This document shows, piece after piece, positions 8,032 through 16,536 of a stretch of DNA of 43,100 nt. The notes below the pieces were generated by a model. The model ran no database searches, had not been told where the DNA came from, and was given only the letters and a program-made list of their open reading frames with translations. Source of the DNA: Streptococcaceae bacterium (lineage in GTDB: Bacteria > Bacillota > Bacilli > Lactobacillales > Streptococcaceae); assembly GCA_022484805.1 (NCBI GenBank), contig JAKVKP010000021.1:1-43100 (forward strand), given 5' to 3'. Each line of letters begins with the position of its first letter. The first letter of the stretch is position 1. The translations under genes and the position numbers were made by a program.

Positions 8032-9664
8032 AATCATCACTTGCTAACAATTTCCGTGTAAATGATTGAATGATTTTAGGTAATGTTTGATAAGAATAAG
8101 GCTTATACAAACGTTCTTTCCATGTATGCGCACCTTTACCATAAACCCCTAAATCAATCGCTGGAATATCCAATGAACGAATTGTTTCAAAAGGTAGCGG
8201 ATAAATCACGTCTGATAATGGAAAATTATTCAATAAACGATCAATTTCTACTTTTGATTCACGCATTGAAAGATAGCTACTATCAGATAGATAAGGGAAA
8301 AAGCGACGTTTCTTAAAGGTTTCAGCACTGCTAAATTCTGCCAAAGTTTGATCCAAAACTGTATCAACTCGACTATCTTGATTAATAAAATTGTGTGGAC
8401 AAAATGGCGGTGCAATAAATAAAACAACCTTAGGACTATCTTCTCCTGTTGCTTTTTCAAGATAATCAATCAATTGAAAGCCTGCTTCACGTCGATCTAA
8501 GGCTGAATGTTCATTTTTAAAAGTGTCAATCAATGCTAAAACATCATTGCCCTTATCCACCAACATCTGGCAGTAATCGTCAAATGTATAAAATTGAACT
8601 TCAAAATCAGCAACTGTGGAAATACCGATACTATTTTGATAACGTGCTAATCTGAGCTTATAATTGGCTGTAACCTCTTCAATCGCTGTCTTGGCAACCT
8701 CAGCAAAACGCTTCAAAATATCACTTGCGCTTTTTTCATATAAAAACGTATTAAAGTATAAATGCGCAATTTTAGCGGTCTGAACATTGTAAAAATCCTT
8801 TTGGTCTCTCTGATAAAGCGCTGAGCTAGGTAAGATTTCTTCATCTGGAATAGTCTCACATAAGTCTAAATTAGTATTAATTGCTAAATTAATTGCACTT
8901 GATAGCAAGGTTGGATCAATTCCTTGTAAAGTCGAGCCAACATGTGTTTCACGACCTTTAATGTAAAAGCAGGACAGTATCTTACCAGCAGCACCTGTGT
9001 ATATATAACGAGTAGTATCGCCTTGATATAAGGGCGAAACGAAGTCAGTATTAATTGCTGCCAAAATTTCGTAGCCATCACTTTTCATATCGGCAATTAC
9101 CTGTGTCGCTTCAATTGCACCAGTATGATCATTTTCCTCAACTGGATTCACCATCAATAAAATATTGCCTGATAATTGATCTAAGTGCTCTGAAAAATAA
9201 AGAATATTACTGATATTAACAGCAATCCCACTCTTCATATCTAGCATGCCGCGTCCAAATAAATAATCGCCACTTTGTGCATCTGCTTGAACATCTAAAT
9301 CCTCATTATAGCTAGCAAAATAATTAGTTAAGGCATCTGAATCACCTGCTAAATCTTGAATTGTCCCATAATCCTCAATACCGACAGTATCCATGTGAGA
9401 ATGAAAAATCACTGTCTTACTTTGGTTTTCTTTTTTAATGAAAGCAAAAATATTTTTACGCTCTAAAGCATCATTTTTTAATCGTTTTGTCCATAATTGT
9501 TCTGGAAATTTTTGGAAATATGGAAAGCTTCGCAAAATCATTTCAACTCGATTGGCAATCGCCACTTCACCACTTGTGCCATTAACACTCAATATCGAAA
9601 CCAAATCTCGTGCAATATATTCAATTCGTTCCGCTTGTGTCATTGTTTTTAAAACTTCATACAT
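8030..9664 (-). CDS. RocB-like M20-family metallohydrolase
   Basis: A 544-aa two-zinc hydrolase of the M20 peptidase/deacylase superfamily, closest in length and layout to RocB of the Bacillus arginine catabolic (roc) genes. Metal and catalytic residues are in place: HSHMDTVG (H90, D92), GRGMLDMKSG (D142), VNPVEEND (E176/E177) and a late His in YGKGAHTWKERLYKP. RocB itself has no firmly proven reaction, so an amidohydrolase acting on an N-substituted or arginine-derived compound is an inference. Its ATG lies 1 bp after the stop of the D-2-hydroxyacid dehydrogenase gene, so both are co-translated. The stop falls inside structured repeat unit C. Confidence 0.75.
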   Translation of the reverse strand: MYEVLKTMTQAERIEYIARDLVSILSVNGTSGEVAIANRVEMILRSFPYFQKFPEQLWTKRLKNDALERKNIFAFIKKENQSKTVIFHSHMDTVGIEDYGTIQDLAGDSDALTNYFASYNEDLDVQADAQSGDYLFGRGMLDMKSGIAVNISNILYFSEHLDQLSGNILLMVNPVEENDHTGAIEATQVIADMKSDGYEILAAINTDFVSPLYQGDTTRYIYTGAAGKILSCFYIKGRETHVGSTLQGIDPTLLSSAINLAINTNLDLCETIPDEEILPSSALYQRDQKDFYNVQTAKIAHLYFNTFLYEKSASDILKRFAEVAKTAIEEVTANYKLRLARYQNSIGISTVADFEVQFYTFDDYCQMLVDKGNDVLALIDTFKNEHSALDRREAGFQLIDYLEKATGEDSPKVVLFIAPPFCPHNFINQDSRVDTVLDQTLAEFSSAETFKKRRFFPYLSDSSYLSMRESKVEIDRLLNNFPLSDVIYPLPFETIRSLDIPAIDLGVYGKGAHTWKERLYKPYSYQTLPKIIQSFTRKLLASDD

Positions 9665-9665
9665 A

Positions 9666-10613
9666 TTACCGCCCCCAGGCTATATCCACTGCATTCGCTA
9701 CTGTTTTCTTTTGTAAATATTCAATTGATTGCTCGCTATAAAATGCCGCATGTGGTGTCAGCTGCACATTTGTTCGATGTAGCAAGGGATGATGATTTAA
9801 ATCTGGTTTTTCAGAGGAAAGCACATCAAGACCTGCACCACGAACCAATCCCTCATCTAACGCTCTGATTAATGCGACTTCATCAATCAAGCTGCCCCTA
9901 GCAACATTAATAACTAAGGGATTACGTTGTAAGGCGCTAAAAAATGCCCAATCTAGCATGCCTTCATTTTCTTTGGTTGCAAACAAATGCAACGAAATCA
10001 CGTCTGCCCTTGCCTTGATTGCCTCAAGGTCAACTAGCTCAACATTGTTTGCTAACGCAATCTCTGGATCAATAAACGGATCAACCGCAAGTACCTTCAT
10101 ACCGAATGCCTGCGCTCGCTTATTGACAGCCTGTGCAATTCTACCAAAACCAATTAAACCCAACGTTTGAGCACCTAGACGGTTAATAGTACCAACATCG
10201 TGATAACGCCAGATGCCATTTTCTATATTTTGCGTATGTGCTTTTAATTTTTGATTTAATAACAAAATTAACGCAAGCGTTTGATTAGCAACATCCTCAG
10301 TGCTGTAATTAAATAACGGTAAAACCTTGATATCTTTTGCTTTTGCCGCTTCTTTATCAATTGTATCTGTTCCAGTTGCATTCACTGCGATACCTTTTAA
10401 TTGCGCTTGATTGGCAAGCAAGTCTTCATCAATCGGTAAAAAGGCTGTCAGTAAAACATCGGATTCCTTTAATTTATCGTTAAATTCCATTTGGTTATCA
10501 TATGGATACACTTCTACAATCGCTTGATTATCCAAGCGATGAAGCTCATTAATTTCAACTTGAATATTTCGACTTTCTAAAACATCGGGATAATCGCTGA
10601 TTAAATATTTCAT
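9666..10613 (-). CDS. D-isomer-specific 2-hydroxyacid dehydrogenase
   Basis: A 315-aa NAD-dependent dehydrogenase that would interconvert a 2-oxo acid and a D-2-hydroxy acid. It shows the nucleotide fold GLIGFGRIAQ (152-161) with the following acidic residue in AVDPF (D178), and the catalytic set R239 (NVARGS), E268 (SSEKPD) and H288 (LTPHAAF). Its start overlaps the stop of the upstream hydrolase by an ATGA-type 4-bp overlap. In context it could reduce the 2-oxo acid produced by the HisC-like or D-amino acid aminotransferase. The physiological substrate is unknown. Confidence 0.85.
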   Translation of the reverse strand: MKYLISDYPDVLESRNIQVEINELHRLDNQAIVEVYPYDNQMEFNDKLKESDVLLTAFLPIDEDLLANQAQLKGIAVNATGTDTIDKEAAKAKDIKVLPLFNYSTEDVANQTLALILLLNQKLKAHTQNIENGIWRYHDVGTINRLGAQTLGLIGFGRIAQAVNKRAQAFGMKVLAVDPFIDPEIALANNVELVDLEAIKARADVISLHLFATKENEGMLDWAFFSALQRNPLVINVARGSLIDEVALIRALDEGLVRGAGLDVLSSEKPDLNHHPLLHRTNVQLTPHAAFYSEQSIEYLQKKTVANAVDIAWGR

Positions 10614-11479
10614 CCAGCTTTCTCCTCCACTTCCACTTCATCAATTCTTGCTAATGGGAAAGTCATGCAATGGATACCGCCACCAGCCTTTAAAAGCTCT
10701 GTAATATCAACTTCAATAACTGTTAGGCCTTTCTCGCGCATTTTGCGATTCATTTCAGTATTTTGAGCTAAAGATAAGACTCGATTATCACCAATCGCTT
10801 GCACATTATAGCCGTGTTGATAGATCAATGATTCATCACCAGCAATCACTTCAATTTCCTTTTCCCGCAAAAGTGCAATAAAGGCTTCAGGCAGTCCTTC
10901 AAGATAGGCAATCGCAATTTTAGGTGCGACTAAATTAAAACACATATCTAAATGGAGATAGTCTGGATTCGCAGGAACAGCATAAACAGCATAGCCAAGT
11001 GGTGCAAGCTGATCCCTGATTTCATTAATGCCAGTTTCATCTGTCCGATCAATTTGACCAATCGCAATTGTTTTCTCATCTAAAAAGGCAAAATCCCCAC
11101 CTTCAAAATAGCCATTTTTAACCTCAGCGATTTTAGGTATTCCTAATGCCTGCATTTTAGCCGCATATTGCTGTCTTTCTTGCTCACGAATCGATTTTTT
11201 AAACCGACCGAGAATATAACCTTCCTTAATACATCCCCCAAAGTCACGTGCAAAGACTGAATTTGGTGTTTGAGCATCGGCAGCTTTTTCAACCACCTCA
11301 ATATCAAATTTATGGTAAGTTTCAATTAAACTTTGATATTCACGCATCATTTTTGCTCTATCCAACGGCTGGCCTGCATATTTTTTTGAAATTTCATTAA
11401 TTGGCGCCGGACTAATTAAATACTCTGGTGAGCTAAGTAAAACTTTAGTTAATTTTGAAGTACCATTAATTACAAACAT
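10610..11479 (-). CDS. Dimethylargininase / arginine deiminase-fold hydrolase (DDAH-like)
   Basis: A 289-aa guanidino-modifying enzyme of the amidinotransferase superfamily. It is single-domain and about DDAH size, shorter than arginine deiminase (about 410 aa). Motifs: FARDFG (76-81), EGGDF (E126, D129), HLDMCFN (H176, D178) and GGGIHCMTFP with nucleophile C271. Glu126-His176-Cys271 match the DDAH catalytic triad. The expected reaction is hydrolysis of arginine or an N-methylated arginine to citrulline plus ammonia or methylamine. The start at 11479 has AGGAG 6 nt upstream and is preferred over the in-frame start at 11509. It lies between the HisC-like gene and the dehydrogenase in the same operon. 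Confidence 0.8.
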   Translation of the reverse strand: MFVINGTSKLTKVLLSSPEYLISPAPINEISKKYAGQPLDRAKMMREYQSLIETYHKFDIEVVEKAADAQTPNSVFARDFGGCIKEGYILGRFKKSIREQERQQYAAKMQALGIPKIAEVKNGYFEGGDFAFLDEKTIAIGQIDRTDETGINEIRDQLAPLGYAVYAVPANPDYLHLDMCFNLVAPKIAIAYLEGLPEAFIALLREKEIEVIAGDESLIYQHGYNVQAIGDNRVLSLAQNTEMNRKMREKGLTVIEVDITELLKAGGGIHCMTFPLARIDEVEVEEKAG

Positions 11480-11525
11480 ATAAACTCCTATTCTAGAAAC
11501 TGAACGCAAATACCCAGAAACAACG

Positions 11526-11585
11526 GTATAAACTCTAAATAATCTTAACTCTAGTTTTTAGCCTCAATCATTTGAGAGTTTATAC
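11526..11585 (-). other. Intercistronic stem between aminotransferase and DDAH-like gene
   Basis: GTATAAACTCT (11526-11536) and AGAGTTTATAC (11575-11585) are perfect 11-bp complements enclosing 38 bp. No T-run follows on the minus strand, so it is not a simple terminator. It may affect mRNA processing or be a protein-binding site. Confidence 0.4.
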
Positions 11586-11608
11586 ATTTTTTACTAACGA
11601 TTTATTGT

Positions 11609-12679
11609 CTATTTTGCATAAGCTAATGTATCAATCTCTAAAAGTGCTTGTAGCAAAACTGCCATATCATTTGGACGTCCAATCGAAATCCGTAAATACT
11701 GATCAATAATCGGTTTATCATAATAGCGAACAAGTATTTTTCGTGCTTTTAATTCTTGATAAATATCTCCTGCGGTCTTATTTCGTGGCTTAACTAGAGC
11801 AAAATTCGTTGCGCTATCTAAAACTATAAAATCAGAAGCTCTCAGCTGTTTAATAAAATCATCACGTGTCTCAATAATTTTAGCTTTCGTCCCTTTAAAA
11901 TACTTCTCATCATCAAGTGAAGCTTCAGCCATCGCGATTTGTAAACCACTCATGAAATATGGATTTACCGCACCACGCACATTATTCATATCTTCGATAA
12001 GTTCTGGCGAAGCAATCGCTAAACCAAATCGACCACTAGCTAAATTACGTGATTTTGAAAAAGTCTGGACGACAATTAAGTTTTGATATTCCGAAACCAG
12101 TGGCGCAACCGATGTACCACCAAAATCGATATAGGCTTCATCAACAATTACCAACCGATTTGGATTACTTTTCACCACCGCTTCAATTTTTTCAAGTGGA
12201 TGGTAGTGACCAGAAGGTGCATTCGGATTGGTGATAATACAATGTGCACTACAATTAATATAATCATCTAAATTAATTCTTAATTGATCATCAACAGCTA
12301 CTTCTCGATAATCATAATTCATTGATTTCGCATATGTTTGATAGAAAGGATAAGTAATATTTGGAAAAATCAACGCATCGCCAGCCTTGAAAAAAGTACG
12401 GCAAATTAAATCCAAAACATCATCTGCACCATTGCCAATCGAAACATTCTCGGCTGTTAAATCAAATTTACTAGCAACCTTTTCACGAATACCGTGATAA
12501 GTAATGTCCCCATAAAACCTAAGATTATTAATGGTTTCCGAATTTAATTTTTCGATAATTTTCGGTGAGGGTGGATATGGTGACTCATTGGCATTTAGCT
12601 TAAGATAATCTTCACCTAGTTGCTCTCCAGCCTTATAAACGACGATGTTTTGATTTGCTTCACTTAAAAAAATACTCAT
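11609..12679 (-). CDS. Histidinol-phosphate-aminotransferase-like PLP enzyme (class I/II)
   Basis: A 356-aa fold-type I aminotransferase with HisC-like order of motifs: KLNANESPYPPSP at the N-terminus, ITNPNAPSG (150-158), VDEAYIDF with D180, and the Schiff-base lysine K209 in TFSKSRNLASGRFG. The lysine region deviates from the usual HisC TFSKAFGLAGLR. No histidine biosynthesis genes are nearby, so a different amino acid or 2-oxo acid substrate is likely. AGGGAG stands about 8 nt before the ATG. It is the first intact gene of the minus-strand operon that continues through the DDAH-like and dehydrogenase genes. Confidence 0.75.
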   Translation of the reverse strand: MSIFLSEANQNIVVYKAGEQLGEDYLKLNANESPYPPSPKIIEKLNSETINNLRFYGDITYHGIREKVASKFDLTAENVSIGNGADDVLDLICRTFFKAGDALIFPNITYPFYQTYAKSMNYDYREVAVDDQLRINLDDYINCSAHCIITNPNAPSGHYHPLEKIEAVVKSNPNRLVIVDEAYIDFGGTSVAPLVSEYQNLIVVQTFSKSRNLASGRFGLAIASPELIEDMNNVRGAVNPYFMSGLQIAMAEASLDDEKYFKGTKAKIIETRDDFIKQLRASDFIVLDSATNFALVKPRNKTAGDIYQELKARKILVRYYDKPIIDQYLRISIGRPNDMAVLLQALLEIDTLAYAK

Positions 12680-12763
12680 TTTTTATATCTCCCTTTATTA
12701 TTAATTTATTAGCGTCATAAAGGGAACACTAAACCTATTCAATATAATTAATGATAATTCAAA

Positions 12764-12931
12764 TTAACTATCCAAGAAATCCAGCACCATGCCATCAGCA
12801 GCTTCTAGTGCTTTTTTATAGACATAGTCAGCGACAATAATATCTGTAACCCCCATGTCAACGGGTGAGGCCAAGATTTTATCCCTTTCATTAGTTCGAC
12901 CAGATATCTTGCTGATAATGACATCTATAAT
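12764..12931 (-). pseudogene. Remnant of an ornithine cyclodeaminase/mu-crystallin-family gene
   Basis: A 55-codon minus-strand frame without start codon reads from a stop at 12932-12934 to TAA at 12764-12766. It encodes KISGRTNERDKILASPVDMG, then VTDIIVADYVYKKALEAADG, ending VLDFLDS. The GR-...-G(V/L)xD...A..VYxKA pattern is the usual C-terminus of ornithine cyclodeaminase-family NAD(P) dehydrogenases (normally about 320-350 aa). The rest of the gene is missing. It sits between two aminotransferase genes of the same operon, which suggests the pathway once included an ornithine/imine-acting step. Confidence 0.55.
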
Positions 12932-12954
12932 TTACTAATCAACACTACTTATCC

Positions 12955-13800
12955 TTACTCCGTTTCTTTCAGATAATCCTGATACATTTTATCCTGCAGC
13001 TTTTTGAGTAGCTGTGGTGCTTTGCCACCAACTGCCACACCATCAATTTGATTGACCTGAATACATAAATCAGCAGTTGCTGTAATGATTACCTCATCTG
13101 CTGAAAACAAATCATCCGTTGAAAATGCCTCTTCTCGAACAGGAATACCCATTAAATGACAATTTTCTAGTAAAAGCTTACGTGTCACGCCTGGTAAAAT
13201 ATACTGATCGGTTGGTGCGGTTTGTAGAACACCATCTTTTAAAATGTGAACGTTGCTGTGTGCACATTCTGTCACGCGACCATTTCGGTGATAAATTGTT
13301 TCAAATAAGCCTTTTTTGTTAGCACGATGCGTTGATAAAACATTTGGTAATAGATTTAACGTTTTAACATGACACATTGCAAAACGAATATCTTCTTCAA
13401 GCTGGACAGCAACGGGTTGATAAAGCTGTCCTAAAACATCAAAGCCTTCTCGAATCACAATGCTAACAGTTGGCTTCAACTTTATATCATAGTCATGATT
13501 TCGTGGCGCAACGCCTCTTGAGACTTGAAAATAGATAAATTGATTATCTAAATCAACCTTTTTACTTAACTCGTTTAGTAGAGATTCAATTTCTAGCCGA
13601 TCAAAATTTGGTTCAATATCAATTAAAGCCAAGCTTCTAAAAAGCCGATCTAGATGGTCATCTAACTGAAAAATATGATAATTTCTTGCAATGGCAGCTT
13701 CATAAACGCCATCTCCAAAAAAACGGGCACGATCATCAAAAGGTACTTTTAAAGTAGCTGATTCTGAAATTTCACCATCAAAGTATGCTAGTTCTTTCAT
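12955..13800 (-). CDS. dat: D-amino acid aminotransferase (class IV PLP enzyme)
   Basis: A 281-aa fold-type IV aminotransferase, typical Dat length. Diagnostic are YFDGEI at the start, the lysine K146 in CHVKTLNLLPNVL, VTECAHSNVHIL with the cofactor glutamate E178, and LPGVTRKLLL. The expected reaction is exchange of the amino group between D-alanine or D-glutamate and a 2-oxo acid. It could supply D-Glu for the wall or, in this cluster, feed 2-oxo acids to the D-2-hydroxyacid dehydrogenase. GGGAGTT precedes the ATG. A terminator separates it from the ABC genes upstream, so it needs readthrough or its own promoter. Confidence 0.85.
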   Translation of the reverse strand: MKELAYFDGEISESATLKVPFDDRARFFGDGVYEAAIARNYHIFQLDDHLDRLFRSLALIDIEPNFDRLEIESLLNELSKKVDLDNQFIYFQVSRGVAPRNHDYDIKLKPTVSIVIREGFDVLGQLYQPVAVQLEEDIRFAMCHVKTLNLLPNVLSTHRANKKGLFETIYHRNGRVTECAHSNVHILKDGVLQTAPTDQYILPGVTRKLLLENCHLMGIPVREEAFSTDDLFSADEVIITATADLCIQVNQIDGVAVGGKAPQLLKKLQDKMYQDYLKETE

Positions 13801-13849
13801 GCCAACTCCCTTTCCACAGACTGCTTCAATCTGATTTTCTAAAAAATTA

Positions 13850-13887
13850 TGCTTACTGCTAGGATTAAATCTCCCTGAGCAGTAAGC
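13850..13887 (-). terminator. Terminator after the amino acid ABC transporter operon
   Basis: On the minus strand GCTTACTGCT and AGCAGTAAGC form a perfect 10-bp stem, followed by ATAATTTTTTAG. It lies about 60 bp after the binding-protein stop. Confidence 0.7.
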
Positions 13888-13943
13888 TAATTTTAAAAAA
13901 CATGAATACGTGTTATTGACTACTCTCAGCGGATATACGCTAA

Positions 13944-14771
13944 TTATTCAGCAGTAGCTGATTTTTGAGCAATAATTGAATATTCTTCTAACCATTTATC
14001 AAAATTACCATTGTCTTGGTTCTCTTTAATTAATTTATTAAGTCGTTTAACCAAATCCTCATTACCCTTTGGTACAGCGATTGAAGTATATACTTCACCT
14101 GGAATCTCAACATCTGCGTATGCAATCCGATCATCGGTTAAAACATACTGCATTGCAACTGTCTTTTCAACCACAACACCGTCTACTTGACCAGTTGTTA
14201 AATTAAGGAATGCATCTGGTAATTTATCAAGCGAAACGAGCTGTTTTGGTTTCAAATCCTCTTGAGCAATTGTTTCTTGAGTTGTTGCCTTTTGAACTGC
14301 TAATTTTGCATCTGCAAATGAATCTTCTGAAGCATACTTACTTTCATTACCTTTTAAGACGATAACAACATTCTTATTAATGATATACGGATCTGTAAAA
14401 TCAACTGATTTTTTACGTTCGTCTGTTGCAGTCATTCCAGCGATTGCGAAGTCAACCTGATTTTGTGTTACAGAGCCTAAAATAGCACTAAAAGTCATAT
14501 CCTTTACTTCTAAATCGACCCCTAAATCATCGGCAACAACTTGTGCAAATTCCATATCTACCCCAACGATTTTTTTAGGATCACCATTTAAATCAAAAAA
14601 CTCATACGGTGCATAACCAGAAGCAGTCGCAACTACTAATTTTTTTGCAGATTTAATTTTGTCAATACCACTTTCAGATGCTTCCTCATTTTTACCACAG
14701 GCAGTAAATAGTAGTAATAAACCTAAAGTTAAACCTAATCCAGCAAATAATTTTCTCATCTTCTTTTTCAT
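13944..14771 (-). CDS. Polar amino acid ABC transporter, substrate-binding lipoprotein
   Basis: A 275-aa solute-binding protein (family 3). It has a lipoprotein signal with lipobox LFTAC (Cys25), then KKLVVATASGYAPYEF, VGVDMEFAQVVADDLG and MTATDERKKSVDFTDPY, which are standard for amino-acid receptors. The GYAPYEF and MTATDER segments fit a receptor for an amino acid with a charged or polar side chain. Third gene of the ATPase-permease-receptor operon. The GGAGG ribosome site stands 8 nt before the ATG. Ligand identity cannot be read from sequence alone; basic or guanidino amino acids are suggested only by the neighbours. Confidence 0.88.
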   Translation of the reverse strand: MKKKMRKLFAGLGLTLGLLLLFTACGKNEEASESGIDKIKSAKKLVVATASGYAPYEFFDLNGDPKKIVGVDMEFAQVVADDLGVDLEVKDMTFSAILGSVTQNQVDFAIAGMTATDERKKSVDFTDPYIINKNVVIVLKGNESKYASEDSFADAKLAVQKATTQETIAQEDLKPKQLVSLDKLPDAFLNLTTGQVDGVVVEKTVAMQYVLTDDRIAYADVEIPGEVYTSIAVPKGNEDLVKRLNKLIKENQDNGNFDKWLEEYSIIAQKSATAE

Positions 14772-14820
14772 ATTAATTCCTCCATAATTTTTATCTATTT
14801 TATTTTTAATACCTAAATAA

Positions 14821-15504
14821 TTAAGATCTACTCGTTCTGCTCATTTTCTTTTCCAACACTGAAACGACTCTTGTAATTGAAAAAGTAAATAGTAAATAGA
14901 TTGCTCCTGCAGCAACAACTGCTTGGAACGGTTTATAGCTAATACCTTGAATTGTCTGAGCTGCAAAGAGTAAATCGGCAACACCGATAACCGAAGCCTG
15001 TGATGATGATTTAATATTATTGGCAAATTCATTGGCAATCGCTGGTAAAATATTACGAATTGCCTGTGGCAAAACAACATAGCGATAGCTCTGCCATTTT
15101 GAAAAACCAACTGACCTCGCACCTTCTAATTGACCAGGATCAATTGATTGAATGCCTGAACGAAAAATTTCAGAGACAAAAACACTTTCGCCAACTGTCA
15201 GCCCAACTAGTACTGCAGCAAAGCGACTCATGTCAACACCCATAATTTGATAATCTGGAAATTGAATACCTAACATTGGGATGCCATAAAAACAAAGAAA
15301 TAAAATAACTAACATCGGCAATCCACGAATAATTTCAATAAACGTTACCGTAATGTAATGAATAATTTTATTTTTACTCATTCTGAGCGCTGTTAGTACA
15401 CCACCTAAAATAAGTGCAAAAATCATTGACACAACAGAAAGAATAATCGTCATGACTGCACCATTCCATAAGAAACTGCCATATCTATCTAAAAATTCAA
15501 CCAT
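14821..15504 (-). CDS. Polar amino acid ABC transporter, permease (HisM family)
   Basis: A 227-aa membrane permease of the HisM/GlnP type with about five helices. It has the characteristic N-terminal WNGAVMTIILSVVSM, IIRGLPMLVILFL, and the EAA loop EGARSVGFSKWQSYRYVVLP that contacts the ATPase. It probably forms a homodimer. It is preceded by the ATPase gene with a 12-bp gap and followed by the receptor gene 49 bp on. GGAGC stands before the ATG. Confidence 0.9.
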   Translation of the reverse strand: MVEFLDRYGSFLWNGAVMTIILSVVSMIFALILGGVLTALRMSKNKIIHYITVTFIEIIRGLPMLVILFLCFYGIPMLGIQFPDYQIMGVDMSRFAAVLVGLTVGESVFVSEIFRSGIQSIDPGQLEGARSVGFSKWQSYRYVVLPQAIRNILPAIANEFANNIKSSSQASVIGVADLLFAAQTIQGISYKPFQAVVAAGAIYLLFTFSITRVVSVLEKKMSRTSRS

Positions 15505-15516
15505 AGCTCTCGCTCC

Positions 15517-16296
15517 TTATATTATTTTATTTAAAAATGATGCAACACGTTCATGTGGATAATCTCGATTTAATTCTTCTGGCTTCATATCAGCGATTAA
15601 TTCTCCCTCTTCTAAAAAAACAATCCGATCGGCAACTTCCTTAGCAAAGCCCATTTCATGAGTAACCACAATCATTGTGGTACCACTTTTAGCGATATCC
15701 TTCATTACATTTAAAACCTCGCCAACCATTTCTGGATCAAGTGCTGAAGTAGGTTCATCAAATAAAATTACTTCTGGACCCATCGCTAAAGCCCTAGCAA
15801 TCGCAATCCGCTGCTTTTGACCACCTGATAAATTTTCTGGATAATCATCCTTTTTATCCGCCAATCCAACTTGATTTAATAATTCATCAACTCTTTGATC
15901 TGTTTTTTTAGCATCCCAATATTTCAATTTTTGAGGTCCAATACCAATATTTTTGCCAACCGTCATATTGGCAAATAAGTTAAAGTGCTGAAATACCATA
16001 TTAACCATTTCTCTCAGCATATTGTTATTCATATCTGGATCATTAATGTTTTTACCTTTAATTTTTATTTTACCGCCATTGATTTTTTCCAGCTTATTAA
16101 TTGTTCTGAGCAGTGTAGACTTTCCTGAACCAGATGGACCAATCAAGACAACTACTTCGCCTCTTTTAATCGTTAAGTTAATGTCCTTTAATACTTCAAG
16201 CTGACCAAATTTTTTTGAAATATGTGTCATTTCAATCATATAGGGTGCCCGATCATCAAATCTTGACTCGCCTTTTTGCTTTGAAAAAAATCCCAT
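15517..16296 (-). CDS. Polar amino acid ABC transporter, ATP-binding protein (GlnQ type)
   Basis: A 259-aa ABC ATPase. Walker A GPSGSGKSTLLR, signature LSGGQKQRIAIARAL, Walker B VILFDEPTSALDPE and switch VTHEM are all intact. A roughly 20-residue leader before the usual start of the domain is slightly longer than average, but GGAGGT before this ATG supports the annotated start. It is the first gene of the importer operon, transcribed from the promoter at 16330-16360 facing the divergent LysR gene. Confidence 0.9.
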   Translation of the reverse strand: MGFFSKQKGESRFDDRAPYMIEMTHISKKFGQLEVLKDINLTIKRGEVVVLIGPSGSGKSTLLRTINKLEKINGGKIKIKGKNINDPDMNNNMLREMVNMVFQHFNLFANMTVGKNIGIGPQKLKYWDAKKTDQRVDELLNQVGLADKKDDYPENLSGGQKQRIAIARALAMGPEVILFDEPTSALDPEMVGEVLNVMKDIAKSGTTMIVVTHEMGFAKEVADRIVFLEEGELIADMKPEELNRDYPHERVASFLNKII

Positions 16297-16327
16297 CTCG
16301 CTACCTCCGTTCCATGTATCTATATTA

Positions 16328-16355
16328 CCCGAAAAAAGAAAAGAAACAAATCTTT
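16328..16355 (-). promoter_or_regulatory. Promoter of the amino acid importer operon
   Basis: On the minus strand TTGTTT, a 16-bp spacer and TAATAT lie about 30 bp before the ATPase ATG. The palindrome at 16358-16374 lies just upstream of the -35, the usual place for a LysR-type activator. Confidence 0.45.
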
Positions 16356-16357
16356 TG

Positions 16358-16374
16358 TGTCATAAAATATGACA
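16358..16374. promoter_or_regulatory. LysR-type operator candidate
   Basis: TGTCATA-AAA-TATGACA is a perfect 7-bp inverted repeat with a 3-bp centre, and it is of the T-N(n)-A class bound by LysR regulators. It lies in the divergent region between the importer operon and the lysR gene, immediately upstream of the importer -35 element. Confidence 0.55.
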
Positions 16375-16536
16375 TGATGTTTTTGTGAATGCGTTTAACC
16401 ACTTAATAACACTATAATTCGGAGTAATTTAGTTTTTTTTTAGAAAATTCAGAAAAATCAAAGCTGATAAATGAAACGATAACGTTTTTTTATGTTATAA
16501 TTTATTACATAACCAATAGTTATAGAAGGAGAACTT

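Noticed and set aside
10610..11479. Classical arginine deiminase (ArcA)
   Set aside because: 289 aa is too short and it lacks the helical insertion of ArcA (about 410 aa); no arcB or arcC is in the window.
11609..12679. True hisC of histidine biosynthesis
   Set aside because: No other his genes are near, the lysine motif differs from usual HisC, and the gene is embedded in a catabolic-looking operon.
16470..16490. CcpA cre site before lysR (TGAAACGATAACG)
   Set aside because: The spacing between TGAAA and CG is one base short of the cre pattern; it is probably just an AT-rich inverted repeat.
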